Assembly: GCA_019116285.1 (NCBI GenBank)
Contig: DXBX01000090.1
Coordinates: 1-43,753 of the forward strand
Reading direction: 5' to 3'
Source: Candidatus Bacteroides merdigallinarum
GTDB lineage: Bacteria > Bacteroidota > Bacteroidia > Bacteroidales > Bacteroidaceae
Length of the DNA: 43,753 bases
Shown piece after piece: positions 1-9,067 of the stretch (positions are counted from its first letter, which is position 1; every line of letters starts with the position of its first letter). Below the pieces are notes generated by a model, which was not told the origin of the DNA, did no database searches, and saw nothing but the letters and a program-made list of their open reading frames with translations. The position numbers and the translations under genes are program-made.

Positions 1-2538
1 GTGATTAAGGATGACCCCACGCTGATGTTCACCAACGCGGGCATGAACCAGTTCAAGGACATTATCCTGGGCAATCATCCGGCGAAATGGAAGCGGGTGG
101 CCGACTCGCAGAAGTGCCTGCGCGTCAGCGGAAAGCACAACGACCTGGAGGAGGTGGGACATGATACGTACCACCACACCATGTTCGAGATGCTGGGCAA
201 CTGGTCCTTCGGCGACTACTTCAAGAAAGAGGCCATCTCCTGGGCTTGGGAGTACCTGGTGGACGTCCTGAAAATCAATCCCGCCAACCTCTATGCCACC
301 GTCTTCGAAGGCAGTCCCGAGGAGGGCTTGAGCCGTGACGACGAGGCTGCTTCCTACTGGGAACAGTATCTTCCGAAAGACCATATCATCAACGGCAACA
401 AGCACGATAATTTCTGGGAAATGGGCGATACGGGTCCCTGCGGTCCTTGCTCGGAAATCCACATTGACCTGCGCAGCGAGGAAGAGAAGGCCAAGGTGCC
501 CGGCCGTGACATGGTGAACCACGACCATCCGCAGGTCATCGAGATTTGGAACCTCGTCTTCATGCAGTTCAACCGCAAGGCCGACGGCAGCCTCGAGGAA
601 CTTCCCGCCAAGGTCATCGATACCGGCATGGGCTTCGAGCGTCTCTGCATGACCCTGCAAGGCAAGACGTCCAACTATGACACCGACGTCTTCCAGCCCC
701 TCATCCAGGCCATTGCCGCCATGTCCGGCACGCCTTACGGTGCTGACAAGCAGAAGGACGTGGCTATGCGCGTGGTGGCCGACCACATCCGCACCATTGC
801 CTTCTCCATCACCGACGGACAGCTGCCTGGCAATGCCAAGGCCGGCTACGTCATCCGCCGCATCCTGCGTCGTGCCGTGCGCTATGGCTACACGTTCCTG
901 GGACAGAAGCAGGCCTTCATGTACCGTCTGTTGCCCGTGCTGATTGAGGACATGGGTGCTGCCTATCCCGAACTGAACGCGCAGAAGGAGCTGATATCCA
1001 AGGTCATCAAGGAAGAGGAAGAAGCTTTCCTCCGCACGTTGGAGACAGGTATCCGCTTGTTGGACAAGACCATGGCCGATGCCAAGGCTGCCGGAAAGAC
1101 GGAAATCAGCGGCAAGGATGCCTTTACGCTGTATGACACCTTCGGCTTCCCCCTCGACCTGACGGAGCTGATCTTGCGTGAGAACGGCATGACCGCCGAC
1201 ATCGAGGCCTTCAACGTCGAGATGCAGCAGCAGAAGCAGCGTGCAAGAAATGCCGCCGCTGTCGAGACCGGTGACTGGATTACGCTGAAGGAAGGCACCA
1301 CCGAATTCGTGGGTTATGACTATACCGAGTATGAAACCTCCATCCTGCGCTACCGCCAGGTGAAGCAGAAAAACCAGACGCTCTACCAGATTGTCCTGGA
1401 CAAGACGCCTTTCTACGCCGAGAGCGGCGGTCAGGTGGGCGACACGGGCGTATTGGTCAGCGAATACGAGACCATCGAGATTGTGGATACCAAGAAGGAG
1501 AACAACCTGCCCATCCACATCGCCAAGAAGTTGCCCGAGCATCCCGAGGCGCCGATGATGGCTTGCGTGGACGTGGAGAAGCGTGCCGCCTGTGCCGCCA
1601 ACCACTCCGCCACGCACCTGCTGGACGAGGCCCTGCGCCAGGTGCTCGGCGACCACGTGGAGCAGAAGGGCTCGCTGGTGACGCCCGATTCGCTGCGCTT
1701 CGACTTCTCGCACTTCCAGAAGGTGACGGACGAGCAGCTGCGCGAGGTAGAGCACCGCGTCAACGCCAAGATCCGTGCCAATGTTCCCTTGACGGAACAC
1801 CGCAACATCCCCATCGAGGAAGCCAAGGAGTTGGGAGCCATCGCCCTCTTCGGCGAGAAGTATGGCGACCACGTGCGTGTCATCCAGTTCGGCTCGTCCA
1901 TCGAGTTCTGCGGCGGTACGCACGTACCGGCCACGGGCTGCATCGGCATGGTGAAGATTATCTCCGAAAGCTCCGTGGCTGCCGGCGTGCGCCGCATCGA
2001 GGCACTGACTGGTGCCAAGGTGGAGGAGATGCTGGACACCATCCTGGATACGATGCACGACCTGCGCGCCCTCTTCAACAATGCCCCGGACCTGACGGGC
2101 GCCATCCGCAAGTACATCGACGAGAACGCCGGACTGAAGAAGCAGATTGAGGACTTCATGAAGGAGAAGGAAGCCCAGCTGAAGGAGAAACTCCTGCAAA
2201 GCGCCAAGGAGGTGAACGGCGTGAAGGTCATCTCTTTCACCGCTCCCGTTTCGCCCGAATCGGCAAAGAACATCGCCTTCCAACTGCGCGGCGAGCTGGG
2301 CGACAGCTTCTGCTTCGTGGCCGGAACCCTGTTTGAGAACAGGCCGATGCTGACCGTCATGCTGGGCGAGAAGCTCGTGGCCGATGGCCTGAAGGCCGGT
2401 GCGCTGGTCAAGGAAGCCGCCAAGCTCATCCTCGGCGGTGGCGGCGGACAGCCCCACTTTGCCACGGCCGGCGGCAAGAATCCCGATGGCCTCAAGGCTG
2501 CCGTGGACAAGGTTCTGGAACTGGCCGGGCTGCTCTGA
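1..2538 (+). CDS. alaS: Alanyl-tRNA synthetase, 5'-truncated by the window edge
   Basis: Charges tRNA-Ala with alanine in the cytoplasm and hydrolyses mischarged Ser/Gly-tRNA. The visible 845 residues begin just before the class II core ([16 protein letters not shown]); by family comparison roughly 25-30 N-terminal residues lie upstream of the window, so the GTG at position 1 is an internal valine codon and not the start. The editing domain shows both zinc/catalytic halves, HSATH (about residue 535) and CGGTH (about residue 637). The C-terminal DHHA1 region ends in the glycine-rich [15 protein letters not shown] segment, so the 3' end is intact. The gene converges on the DUF4954 gene and is followed at once by a 22-bp-period repeat array ending in a terminator. 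No unusual features inside the gene. Confidence 0.97.
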   Translation: MIKDDPTLMFTNAGMNQFKDIILGNHPAKWKRVADSQKCLRVSGKHNDLEEVGHDTYHHTMFEMLGNWSFGDYFKKEAISWAWEYLVDVLKINPANLYATVFEGSPEEGLSRDDEAASYWEQYLPKDHIINGNKHDNFWEMGDTGPCGPCSEIHIDLRSEEEKAKVPGRDMVNHDHPQVIEIWNLVFMQFNRKADGSLEELPAKVIDTGMGFERLCMTLQGKTSNYDTDVFQPLIQAIAAMSGTPYGADKQKDVAMRVVADHIRTIAFSITDGQLPGNAKAGYVIRRILRRAVRYGYTFLGQKQAFMYRLLPVLIEDMGAAYPELNAQKELISKVIKEEEEAFLRTLETGIRLLDKTMADAKAAGKTEISGKDAFTLYDTFGFPLDLTELILRENGMTADIEAFNVEMQQQKQRARNAAAVETGDWITLKEGTTEFVGYDYTEYETSILRYRQVKQKNQTLYQIVLDKTPFYAESGGQVGDTGVLVSEYETIEIVDTKKENNLPIHIAKKLPEHPEAPMMACVDVEKRAACAANHSATHLLDEALRQVLGDHVEQKGSLVTPDSLRFDFSHFQKVTDEQLREVEHRVNAKIRANVPLTEHRNIPIEEAKELGAIALFGEKYGDHVRVIQFGSSIEFCGGTHVPATGCIGMVKIISESSVAAGVRRIEALTGAKVEEMLDTILDTMHDLRALFNNAPDLTGAIRKYIDENAGLKKQIEDFMKEKEAQLKEKLLQSAKEVNGVKVISFTAPVSPESAKNIAFQLRGELGDSFCFVAGTLFENRPMLTVMLGEKLVADGLKAGALVKEAAKLILGGGGGQPHFATAGGKNPDGLKAAVDKVLELAGLL

Positions 2539-2546
2539 ACTAAAAT

Positions 2547-2722
2547 CCGCGCGGGTAGCCGGAACTGCCCGCGCGGATAGCAAAAATTACCCGCGCGGGT
2601 AGCTGAGATTATCCGCGCGGGTAGCAAAAAATATCCGGGCGGATTTTACTCAAAGTCCGCCCGGGTTTTATAAGAAACCCGCCCGGATTTGTGACAGAAT
2701 CCGGGCGGATTTTTTTCAGCCT
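2547..2722. repeat. Eight-unit 22-bp tandem array with palindromic GC cores
   Basis: Eight units start at 2547, 2569, 2591, 2613, 2635, 2657, 2679 and 2701, each exactly 22 bp apart. Every unit opens with an 8-bp GC core, CCGCGCGG in units 1-4 and CCGGGCGG or CCGCCCGG in units 5-8, followed by about 14 less conserved A/T-rich bases. Units 1-4 are self-complementary; unit 5 is complementary to 6 and unit 7 to 8, so the transcript could fold as a string of hairpins. The array fills the whole gap between the convergent alaS and DUF4954 genes. Confidence 0.9.
2678..2716 (+). terminator. Intrinsic terminator formed by the last two array units
   Basis: CCCGCCCGGATT (2678-2689) pairs with AATCCGGGCGGA (2698-2709) across an 8-base loop and is followed by seven T residues (2710-2716). 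It would stop alaS transcription just before the convergent DUF4954 gene. Confidence 0.8.
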
Positions 2723-2731
2723 GTCGGCCTT

Positions 2732-4717
2732 CTACTTCACCTGCTTCATGCGGCCTATCAGTTCGTCGCCCAGGGCCGTCTTCACTTCGATGTGTTTCAG
2801 CACGGCCGTGACGAACGGATTGCTCTCGAAGTCGCCGCGCACCTGCTCGAAGTCCTGCTCTTTCTCCAGGCGCGAGCCGTCGGCGCCGAAGCCCGTCATC
2901 GAGGCCAGGGAGAACTCCTTGCGTGCGTCCTCGTACAGCATCTTGTCCAGGCCGACAACGGCTTCCTTCCATTTCTCCACGATGCGGATGACATCCGCCG
3001 CGGTCATGTCCTCGGGCCGGACGCCGTAGAATTCCTCCAGCTTCTCGTAGGCCCAGGTCCATTCGTAGGTATAATACTGGTTGTGCATCTGTTCGAAGGC
3101 GGCGTTGATGTCCTTCAGGCGGTTGATGTCGTCCCGCTCGATGGCATCCAGCAGCTTGTCAATCTCGCTCTTCGGGGCAATCAGTCCGGAGATATCCACC
3201 CACTCGCCGCTGCCAATGGGCGTGTCCGGGCGCAGGCGGGCGCGGATTTCCTCGTCCGTGCGGAAGTGCGTCTCCTCCAGCCGCTTGATGACGGAGTTGC
3301 CCAGGAACTTATGTATCGCCGTCTCGTAGAAGCCGATGCCTTTCACCAGGGCCGAGTTGCGTATCTTCGCGCTGTGGTACGAGTAGATGTCGGACAGCTC
3401 GCCCGAGGCGTGGCGCAGGGTGCGCAGGATGTCCAGCCCCTTGAACATCTTCTGCACGGTGTAGGGGCTCAGCAGGTTATAGTTGATGTAGTCCAGCTTG
3501 TGCGGATCTTTGCGCCCGTCGCGTTTGGGCCACTTCTGCGCGTCGCGGATGGTGCCCACGCTGCGCAGGTTGACGCCGGGCGCCAGGTAGGTCGTGTTCT
3601 GCTGTTCGATGAGGTAGGAGAAAGGCAGGTTCGAGGTGTCCGCGTGGTTGACGTGACGCCCCATCACCAGCGAGAAGGCGCCCACCCGTGCCGGCCAGAG
3701 GATGTAGCTGTCCGACGAGGTCTTCGCCCCGCGCTCCAGCGTGCCTTGGTGGATGGGCCCCAACTTGTACATGTGGTTGCTCTGGTTGGAGCCCGAACCG
3801 GCGTTCATGAACGAGAACATGCCCGCGATGAGCAGCGTCGACTTGTGGTGCGTCACGGTGAACGGCCCGGCGAAGATGGCGCAGGCCTCGCCGTTCTCTC
3901 CCTGGCAGTTGCTGAAGAACAGCGAGTCGGACGCCGAGTAGTTGTGTCCCAACTGGCAGGCCTGTCCCACGAAGCAGCGGGTCAGCGTGGCCCCGTCGTC
4001 CACGTGCGAGCCGCTGGAGATGATGAAGTCCTCGCACACCACGCCTTGCCCGATGTGTATCGGAGCCGCCTCGTTGCTGTTGAGGCTGCCGTTGTACAGG
4101 CGCCCGGCCCCCGAGATGCGGCACCGGTCGCCGATGCGGACGTTCTTGATGCTGCCCGTGTTGAGGATGGTGACTCGGTTGCCGATGGTGCCGCGGTCCG
4201 AGGCGTGCTTGCGGGCGTAGAAGTCGGCGATTTCCTTCAGGCGGGCCGTCAGCACGGGGCGGTGGCGATACAGTGCCATGATGTAGGCGATGTGGGCGGA
4301 CAGCTTGTCGTTGATGGCCACTTCGCGGCCGCCGGTCTCGTTCAGTACGGACACCTCGACACCGTTGCCGAAGGTCGATGTGCCGTCCACGAAGATGCGG
4401 TCCACGTTCTCGATGAAGGTGTCATCGCCGATGTCGTAGTTGGCAATGTAGTTCTGGATGTTCTCGATGCAGCAGTTGTTGCCCACCGAGACATTATGCA
4501 GGGTCACGTGGCGCAAGGCGGCGTGCTTCTTGATGCCGCCCGGTAGGGTGAACTCGCTTTGGAACACGCCCAGGCGGACGTCGCCGCTGAAGCGTGTATG
4601 ATGTACATAGTCGGTGGTGAAGCCCTCGGCCACACTCACTCTCTCCCAGTCGTCGGCCAGGCAGGACTGCGCCTGCAGGCGGGCGATTTCGTCGTTTGTC
4701 AGTTTACGGTAATTCAT
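2732..4717 (-). CDS. DUF4954 family protein with left-handed beta-helix (hexapeptide-repeat) fold
   Basis: A 661-residue cytoplasmic protein with no signal peptide or membrane segment. From about residue 60 to 350 it shows the spaced small/hydrophobic pattern of hexapeptide-repeat left-handed beta-helices (runs such as IGNRVTILNTGSIKNVRIGD, then VDDGATLTRCFVGQACQLGH), the fold of acyl- and nucleotidyltransferases. The C-terminal 200 residues are helical and rich in charged residues. This matches the Bacteroidetes family DUF4954. A sugar-nucleotide or acyl-transfer role is plausible from the fold, but no substrate can be named. The start ATG at 4717 begins MNYRKLTNDEIARL, typical of the family. 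It lies 157 bp downstream of hflX on the same strand, separated by a large inverted repeat. Confidence 0.85.
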   Translation of the reverse strand: MNYRKLTNDEIARLQAQSCLADDWERVSVAEGFTTDYVHHTRFSGDVRLGVFQSEFTLPGGIKKHAALRHVTLHNVSVGNNCCIENIQNYIANYDIGDDTFIENVDRIFVDGTSTFGNGVEVSVLNETGGREVAINDKLSAHIAYIMALYRHRPVLTARLKEIADFYARKHASDRGTIGNRVTILNTGSIKNVRIGDRCRISGAGRLYNGSLNSNEAAPIHIGQGVVCEDFIISSGSHVDDGATLTRCFVGQACQLGHNYSASDSLFFSNCQGENGEACAIFAGPFTVTHHKSTLLIAGMFSFMNAGSGSNQSNHMYKLGPIHQGTLERGAKTSSDSYILWPARVGAFSLVMGRHVNHADTSNLPFSYLIEQQNTTYLAPGVNLRSVGTIRDAQKWPKRDGRKDPHKLDYINYNLLSPYTVQKMFKGLDILRTLRHASGELSDIYSYHSAKIRNSALVKGIGFYETAIHKFLGNSVIKRLEETHFRTDEEIRARLRPDTPIGSGEWVDISGLIAPKSEIDKLLDAIERDDINRLKDINAAFEQMHNQYYTYEWTWAYEKLEEFYGVRPEDMTAADVIRIVEKWKEAVVGLDKMLYEDARKEFSLASMTGFGADGSRLEKEQDFEQVRGDFESNPFVTAVLKHIEVKTALGDELIGRMKQVK

Positions 4718-4751
4718 GCTTATGCGGTTAAATGATAATTTATCGGTGGAT

Positions 4752-4862
4752 TTTAGGCGCGGATTACGCGGATTTCACGGATAATCTTTTCACTGTAAAC
4801 GCTGGATTCCATTGGTTATACAAATAATAAATCCGCGTCCATCCGCGTAATCCGCGCCTAAA
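4752..4862. repeat. Perfect 22-bp inverted repeat pair with internal 9-bp periodicity
   Basis: The arm at 4752-4773 (beginning TTTAGGCGCGGATTACGC) is the exact reverse complement of 4841-4862. The 67 bases between are A/T-rich. Beside the inner edge of each arm the motif GCGGAT / ATCCGC recurs at about 9-bp steps. It sits between hflX and the DUF4954 gene on the same strand and could form a long stem in RNA or a cruciform in DNA. There is no terminal T tract, so it is not called a terminator. Confidence 0.85.
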
Positions 4863-4874
4863 CTAAATTCCTAT

Positions 4875-6134
4875 TTACTCCTCCTCATACGTCTGGTACA
4901 GGAAGTCATTATACGGATACTTCTGCACGTGCAGTTCCTTGACGCGGGCATAGACCACGCGGCGCAGTTCCTCCAGGTTGGTGCGCTGCTTGGCGGAGAT
5001 GAAGATGCAGTCGCCCGCCATCTTCGCCATCCATGTCTGCATCAGCTCCTCCAGCGTCCAGTTGGCCTTGGTGCGCGGGGTGAGGTCGTCTTCCGCCTTT
5101 TGTACGTAGGTGTAGGCATCAATCTTGTTGAAGACGATCATCATCGGCTTGCCCGCCGCGCCGATGTCCGCCAGGGTCTTGTTCACCACTTCGATTTGCT
5201 CCTCGAAGTCCGGGTGGCTGATGTCCACCACGTGCAGGAGCAAGTCGGCCTCGCGTACCTCGTCCAGCGTGGACTTGAACGAATCCACCAGATCGGTAGG
5301 CAGCTTGCGGATGAAGCCCACGGTGTCGCTCAGCAGGAAGGGCAGGTTGTCGATGATGACCTTGCGCACGGTGGTGTCCAGCGTGGCGAACAGCTTGTTC
5401 TCGGCGAATACCTCGCTCTTGGACAGCAGGTTCATCAGCGTGGACTTGCCCACGTTGGTGTAGCCCACCAGCGCCACGCGGATCAGTCGTCCGCGGTTTT
5501 TGCGTTGGGTGGACTTCTGCTTGTCAATCTCCGCCAGGCGCTGTTTCAGCAAGGCCATGCGGTTCAGGATGATACGCCGGTCCATCTCCAACTGCGTCTC
5601 ACCCGGTCCGCGCAAGCCCACCGAACCTTTTCCGCCGCCGGCACCCGAACCGCCTCCCTGGCGCTCCAGGTGGGTCCACAAGCGTTGCAGGCGGGGCAGC
5701 ATATATTTATACTGCGCCAGCTCCACCTGCGTCTTGGCGTTGGCCGTCTGTGCCCGCATGGCGAAGATGTCCAGGATGAGCGATGTGCGGTCCAGTATCT
5801 TTATCTTCAGCGCGCCCTCGATGTTGCGTATCTGCTTGGCGGACAGCTCGTCGTCGAAGATGACCATGCCTACCTCGCGTTCCTCTTCCTCCTCGCGTTC
5901 GATGTATGCCTTTATCTCGTCCAGCTTTCCCTTGCCCACGTAGGTCACGGAGTTGGGCTGGTCCAGTTTCTGTGTGAAGCGTTTCACCACCTGTGCTCCG
6001 GCCGTCTCGGCCAAGAAAGCCAGTTCGTCCAGGTATTCCTCGGTCTTGCGCTCGTTCTGCATCTGTGTCACGAGGCCCACCAGGACTGCGGTCTCCACCT
6101 TGGCTTCGGATATTACGAATTCTTTCATTGCCAT
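4875..6134 (-). CDS. hflX: Ribosome-associated GTPase HflX
   Basis: A 419-residue GTPase of the HflX family, which binds the 50S subunit and splits stalled or hibernating ribosomes. The N-terminal HflX domain includes the TYVGKGKLDEI motif (about 64-75). A glycine-rich linker and the GPGETQLEMDRR signature (about 175-190) precede the G domain. The G motifs are GYTNVGKST (G1, about 222-230), DTVGF (G3) and NKID (G4), and a helical C-terminal tail ends DFLYQTYEEE. Length is normal for the family. Two starts are possible, the ATG at 6134 (MAMKEF) or two codons later; the first is given. It is the upstream member of a leftward pair with DUF4954, and no functional link between them is evident. Confidence 0.96.
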   Translation of the reverse strand: MAMKEFVISEAKVETAVLVGLVTQMQNERKTEEYLDELAFLAETAGAQVVKRFTQKLDQPNSVTYVGKGKLDEIKAYIEREEEEEREVGMVIFDDELSAKQIRNIEGALKIKILDRTSLILDIFAMRAQTANAKTQVELAQYKYMLPRLQRLWTHLERQGGGSGAGGGKGSVGLRGPGETQLEMDRRIILNRMALLKQRLAEIDKQKSTQRKNRGRLIRVALVGYTNVGKSTLMNLLSKSEVFAENKLFATLDTTVRKVIIDNLPFLLSDTVGFIRKLPTDLVDSFKSTLDEVREADLLLHVVDISHPDFEEQIEVVNKTLADIGAAGKPMMIVFNKIDAYTYVQKAEDDLTPRTKANWTLEELMQTWMAKMAGDCIFISAKQRTNLEELRRVVYARVKELHVQKYPYNDFLYQTYEEE

Positions 6135-6288
6135 GTTGTTGTATTCCTATATAATATAAATAGGTGTTTATCCTATCTCTTGTCCGTTTCTTCTGTAGTA
6201 AATACTCTTTCTTGTTAATCGCTACAAAGTTATGTGTTTGGATTCATATCTCAAAAGGATGTACGCCAAAGTTGCTACTGCATGCCTA

Positions 6289-6370
6289 TATTCCCGCGCT
6301 TGTCCGTCGGTACCCGCGCTCGTGCTCGTCGGTATCGGGGAGTACGTTCGTCGGTACCTCCGTGTAAAAG
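6289..6370. repeat. Dispersed GC-rich element with 22-bp period, copy 1
   Basis: Begins TATTCCCG, then 8 bases later three units start with CGTCGGTA at 6305, 6327 and 6349, exactly 22 bp apart. A second copy with the same opening, spacing and orientation is at 33691-33772. The rest of the gap 6135-6624 contains no ORF with recognisable protein character. Confidence 0.8.
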
Positions 6371-6444
6371 CGGGAAAGGAGCCTGCTGCTTTGCCAAACT
6401 TTGTGCCTGGCAATCTCTGGAGTAAAGTCGGTCTATGTTCGTAT

Positions 6445-6482
6445 AAAAAAAGCGAGGATGCGTTTTGGGGCGCATCCTCGCT
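6445..6482 (-). terminator. Terminator of the expressed SusC/SusD operon
   Basis: AGCGAGGATGCG (6451-6462) pairs perfectly with CGCATCCTCGCT (6471-6482) across an 8-base loop. On the minus strand the stem is followed by six T residues (6450-6445). It lies about 145 bp past the stop of the leftward lipoprotein gene. Confidence 0.85.
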
Positions 6483-6624
6483 ATAATATAAATAGGTGTA
6501 AGCTTCTGCCGTTGACAGGGATTCTTGCAAAACCAGCGAATCCTACGTTTCAGTACTTGTGAGCTTGTAATAAGTAGCTCTGGCCTAGAAAACTCTTTTG
6601 CTGGCAGAAGCTTTCAACAGGAAC

Positions 6625-7437
6625 TTATTCTGCAGCTGTAGCTTCCGGCAGGACGTAAGTTTCTTGGTATGTACCAAAAGTACCGGCGGATACTGTAAAT
6701 TCAAGAGTTACAGTAATGATGCCGTTCTCAAGCTCACCTTCGCCGGCTACAGACAGTGCGCCGTACTGACCATAACTACTGTAAATAACTTGTTGTGGTA
6801 CTGTTACGGATGTTCCGTCTTCTGCCACTTGCAAAATCAGGTCATAACCTTCTTCATAGGGAGAGATGACTTTATACCAAGTTATTTGGTCTGCTTTCTG
6901 AATCTCTACGTCACCGACATAAGGCGTACCTGCTGCGTCCATGGCGAAGAATGAAGACCGAACTTCGCCCGTACCAATGGAAGTATAAGTATAGTCGCGA
7001 TAAATGCTGATAACCTTGGTCGAGATGTTGTCTATCGGCGCATACTCCTCGTTGGCCATGGTCACAGCCAGTTGATATGTAACACCCGATTCAATGTCGC
7101 CTACGCTCACGTGGAACGAAGAAACCTTTTCATCGGCCTCGAAGCTGACGCTGCTCGGCACTTGGATGGTGGCAGGCACCGGAGAACTGTTGCCTGCTGC
7201 ATCCAGCATTACAGCCGAGAGGGGGATGGTCACAGCCTCGCCGGACTGTGCACGGATCACCTCCACGTCAAAGCCTTCATATCCTTCGGACGGGAAGTCC
7301 ACGGACTGAGAGTTGAATCCAAAGGTCACACCCATGGTGGTGCCTGCATAGATGGGCTTCTCATTGTCCTGCTCACACGAAGTCAGCAGCACGCCCAAAG
7401 CAAGGCCTATTCCTACTAAATAATTCTGTATCTTCAT
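6625..7437 (-). CDS. SusE-position surface lipoprotein of the expressed operon
   Basis: A 270-residue lipoprotein. The signal peptide MKIQNYLVGIGLALGVLLTSC ends in an LTSC lipobox, so it should be lipidated and reach the outer membrane. The mature part has a beta-sandwich-like region with the phrase VSFEADEKVSSFHVSVGDIESGVTYQLAVTM-type pattern (about residues 95-125), shared with the third gene of cassette 2 (25920-26918). It is the last gene of the leftward susC-susD-lipoprotein operon, 29 bp after susD, in the position of SusE/SusF glycan-binding lipoproteins. A substrate-binding role is inferred from this position; no catalytic residues are visible. Cassette 1 has no counterpart. Confidence 0.8.
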   Translation of the reverse strand: MKIQNYLVGIGLALGVLLTSCEQDNEKPIYAGTTMGVTFGFNSQSVDFPSEGYEGFDVEVIRAQSGEAVTIPLSAVMLDAAGNSSPVPATIQVPSSVSFEADEKVSSFHVSVGDIESGVTYQLAVTMANEEYAPIDNISTKVISIYRDYTYTSIGTGEVRSSFFAMDAAGTPYVGDVEIQKADQITWYKVISPYEEGYDLILQVAEDGTSVTVPQQVIYSSYGQYGALSVAGEGELENGIITVTLEFTVSAGTFGTYQETYVLPEATAAE

Positions 7438-7466
7438 AATACGTTTGTCTTTTTAGAGATTAGTAA

Positions 7467-9032
7467 TTAATCGCCCAAGTCTGTTACCGGGTTTTGGTCA
7501 GTCTCAGGATTCATGTTGACATTGCCGTCGAACTCTGTTTGCGGGATGGTCAATACCCACATGTACGATTCGGGATTGTCCGAAGGACGACCGGACAGCA
7601 AGGCGGCACGCGGCCAACCCATGTCTGCGGTACGGCGGAAGCCTTGGTGCAGGCGGCGCAGGTCGTAGATGCGGCCGAATTCACCCCACAGTTCGATACG
7701 GCGCTGGTCGATGATTTCTTCCAGCAATGAGCCGGTGCGCTGGCTGCTGGTCGTGCCCAGTGCCGTGCCGGTCTTGGTGCAGGTGTAACCCTCTACACGG
7801 GTTGACATCAGCATGGTCAGATACCGCTGTGCATCCGCATCGTTGCCCAGGTGGCATTCTGCCTCGGCCAGTGTCAGATACATCTCTTCCACACGCATCC
7901 AGATGTAGTCGCCTGTCCAAGTCTGACGGTTGGCGAACTTGAACTTCTCTTGCTGATAGCCGCCTTCGCCGTTCTCTTCGTTAGAGGGATCCCACCAGGC
8001 GCGACGGGTATCTGCCGGACTCATCAGGGCATACAATTCTTTGCTGATCTGCTTGCGGGCGGATTGTCCGTAAGCACCGGCGCTGGCTCCCAGTTCGTCG
8101 CAGGCATCCATGTGGCTCAGGAAGCTGGCATACATACCGGACTGGTCGGCAATGATGGAGGCTCCCCACATGACGTTGGCGGCAGCGCTGTTGTTCAAGC
8201 CTGCGAAGCTGGCTACCGGCAGGATGCTACAACGTTCCTCACCGGCTGCGTTGATGGCATTGATGGCTGCATCGCGCGCCGTAGCCCAGTCGTTCATCAC
8301 CAGGGCAATGCGTGCACGCAGGCCGCAAGCCACGCTGTAGCCGATGTGCGTGATGTGCTGTCTTGCCTTACCCTCCAGCAATGTCAGGGCGTGATCCATG
8401 TCGGCTACGATCTGGTCGTACACTTCCTGCACCGTTGCGCGGGGATTACCCTGCGTGCCGGCCTGCGTAGGTTCGGTGTAGATGGGGCAGCAAGGCTCGC
8501 TCTGGTGACCGTCGTAGGTGCGGGCAAAGGTCTGTGCCAGCATAAAGTATGAATAAGCGCGGATGGCGTATGCCTGTCCGATGATGTAAGCCACATCGTC
8601 GGCATCGCCTGCCATCGTCTCTTCGCGGGCAATGATATAATTTGCGTTGGAAATCCAGGTATAGTAGCAGTTCCATACGTCGTACGAACGCCAGGATGTG
8701 CTGGTGTAACGCTCTTTCACCTGATACAGGCAATCGTACCAGAACCAACCGCTACCGGCAGCTGCCTGAACCATGTCCTCACCCATCAGGTCCGCCATCA
8801 GGTTATAAGAACTGATACCGAAGCTCTGGTGTGTATTGCCTGCAGGCGACCAAGAGGAATACATGGAACGATAGATACCGTTCAGGGGAATCATGGCCGT
8901 ACTGGTACTTCCCAGCAGGCTTTCACCGGACATGGAGTCTGTCGGAGTGGTTTCCAGCGCGTCGTCCAGACAGGAAGTCAAGGTGGCGCAACTTACCAGC
9001 GCGGCAAACATATAGTGGAATATCTTTTTCAT
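7467..9032 (-). CDS. SusD/RagB-family nutrient-binding lipoprotein (expressed pair)
   Basis: A 521-residue SusD-like outer-membrane lipoprotein that caps its SusC partner and captures substrate for import. The signal peptide ends in LTSC (Cys about residue 21). The N-terminal SusD region includes NCYYTWISNANYIIAR and the helical TPR-like part AIRAYSYFMLAQTFARTYDG. The C-terminal part contains the family signature EEMYLTLAEAECHLGN and RRIELWGEFGRIYDLRRL. Length is normal and no frame defect is seen. It starts 35 bp after the susC stop on the same strand and must be cotranscribed with it. Sequence is clearly different from the SusD proteins of the three other cassettes, consistent with a different substrate. 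Confidence 0.94.
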   Translation of the reverse strand: MKKIFHYMFAALVSCATLTSCLDDALETTPTDSMSGESLLGSTSTAMIPLNGIYRSMYSSWSPAGNTHQSFGISSYNLMADLMGEDMVQAAAGSGWFWYDCLYQVKERYTSTSWRSYDVWNCYYTWISNANYIIAREETMAGDADDVAYIIGQAYAIRAYSYFMLAQTFARTYDGHQSEPCCPIYTEPTQAGTQGNPRATVQEVYDQIVADMDHALTLLEGKARQHITHIGYSVACGLRARIALVMNDWATARDAAINAINAAGEERCSILPVASFAGLNNSAAANVMWGASIIADQSGMYASFLSHMDACDELGASAGAYGQSARKQISKELYALMSPADTRRAWWDPSNEENGEGGYQQEKFKFANRQTWTGDYIWMRVEEMYLTLAEAECHLGNDADAQRYLTMLMSTRVEGYTCTKTGTALGTTSSQRTGSLLEEIIDQRRIELWGEFGRIYDLRRLHQGFRRTADMGWPRAALLSGRPSDNPESYMWVLTIPQTEFDGNVNMNPETDQNPVTDLGD

Positions 9033-9067
9033 ATTTGCTTTTTCTATGTTAGTTAGATGAATGAGAA

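Larger units (their letters stand above)
6150..6499. repeat. 18-bp direct repeats flanking a 314-bp non-coding segment
   Basis: The sequence TATAATATAAATAGGTGT occurs at 6150-6167 (just upstream of hflX) and again, unchanged, at 6482-6499 (just downstream of the SusE-position lipoprotein operon). The segment between holds a GC-rich repeat (6289-6370) and the operon terminator (6445-6482), with no convincing gene. The duplication could be a rearrangement footprint. Confidence 0.75.

Noticed and set aside
1431..4546. Long open frames antisense to alaS (1431-2627, minus) and to DUF4954 (2792-4546, plus)
   Set aside because: Their translations lack domain character and mirror the codon bias of strongly coding genes on the other strand; they are shadows in GC-rich genes.
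6222..6530. Small open frames in the gap between hflX and the lipoprotein gene
   Set aside because: They run through the GC repeat and the terminator hairpin, lack a credible start context and have low-complexity products.
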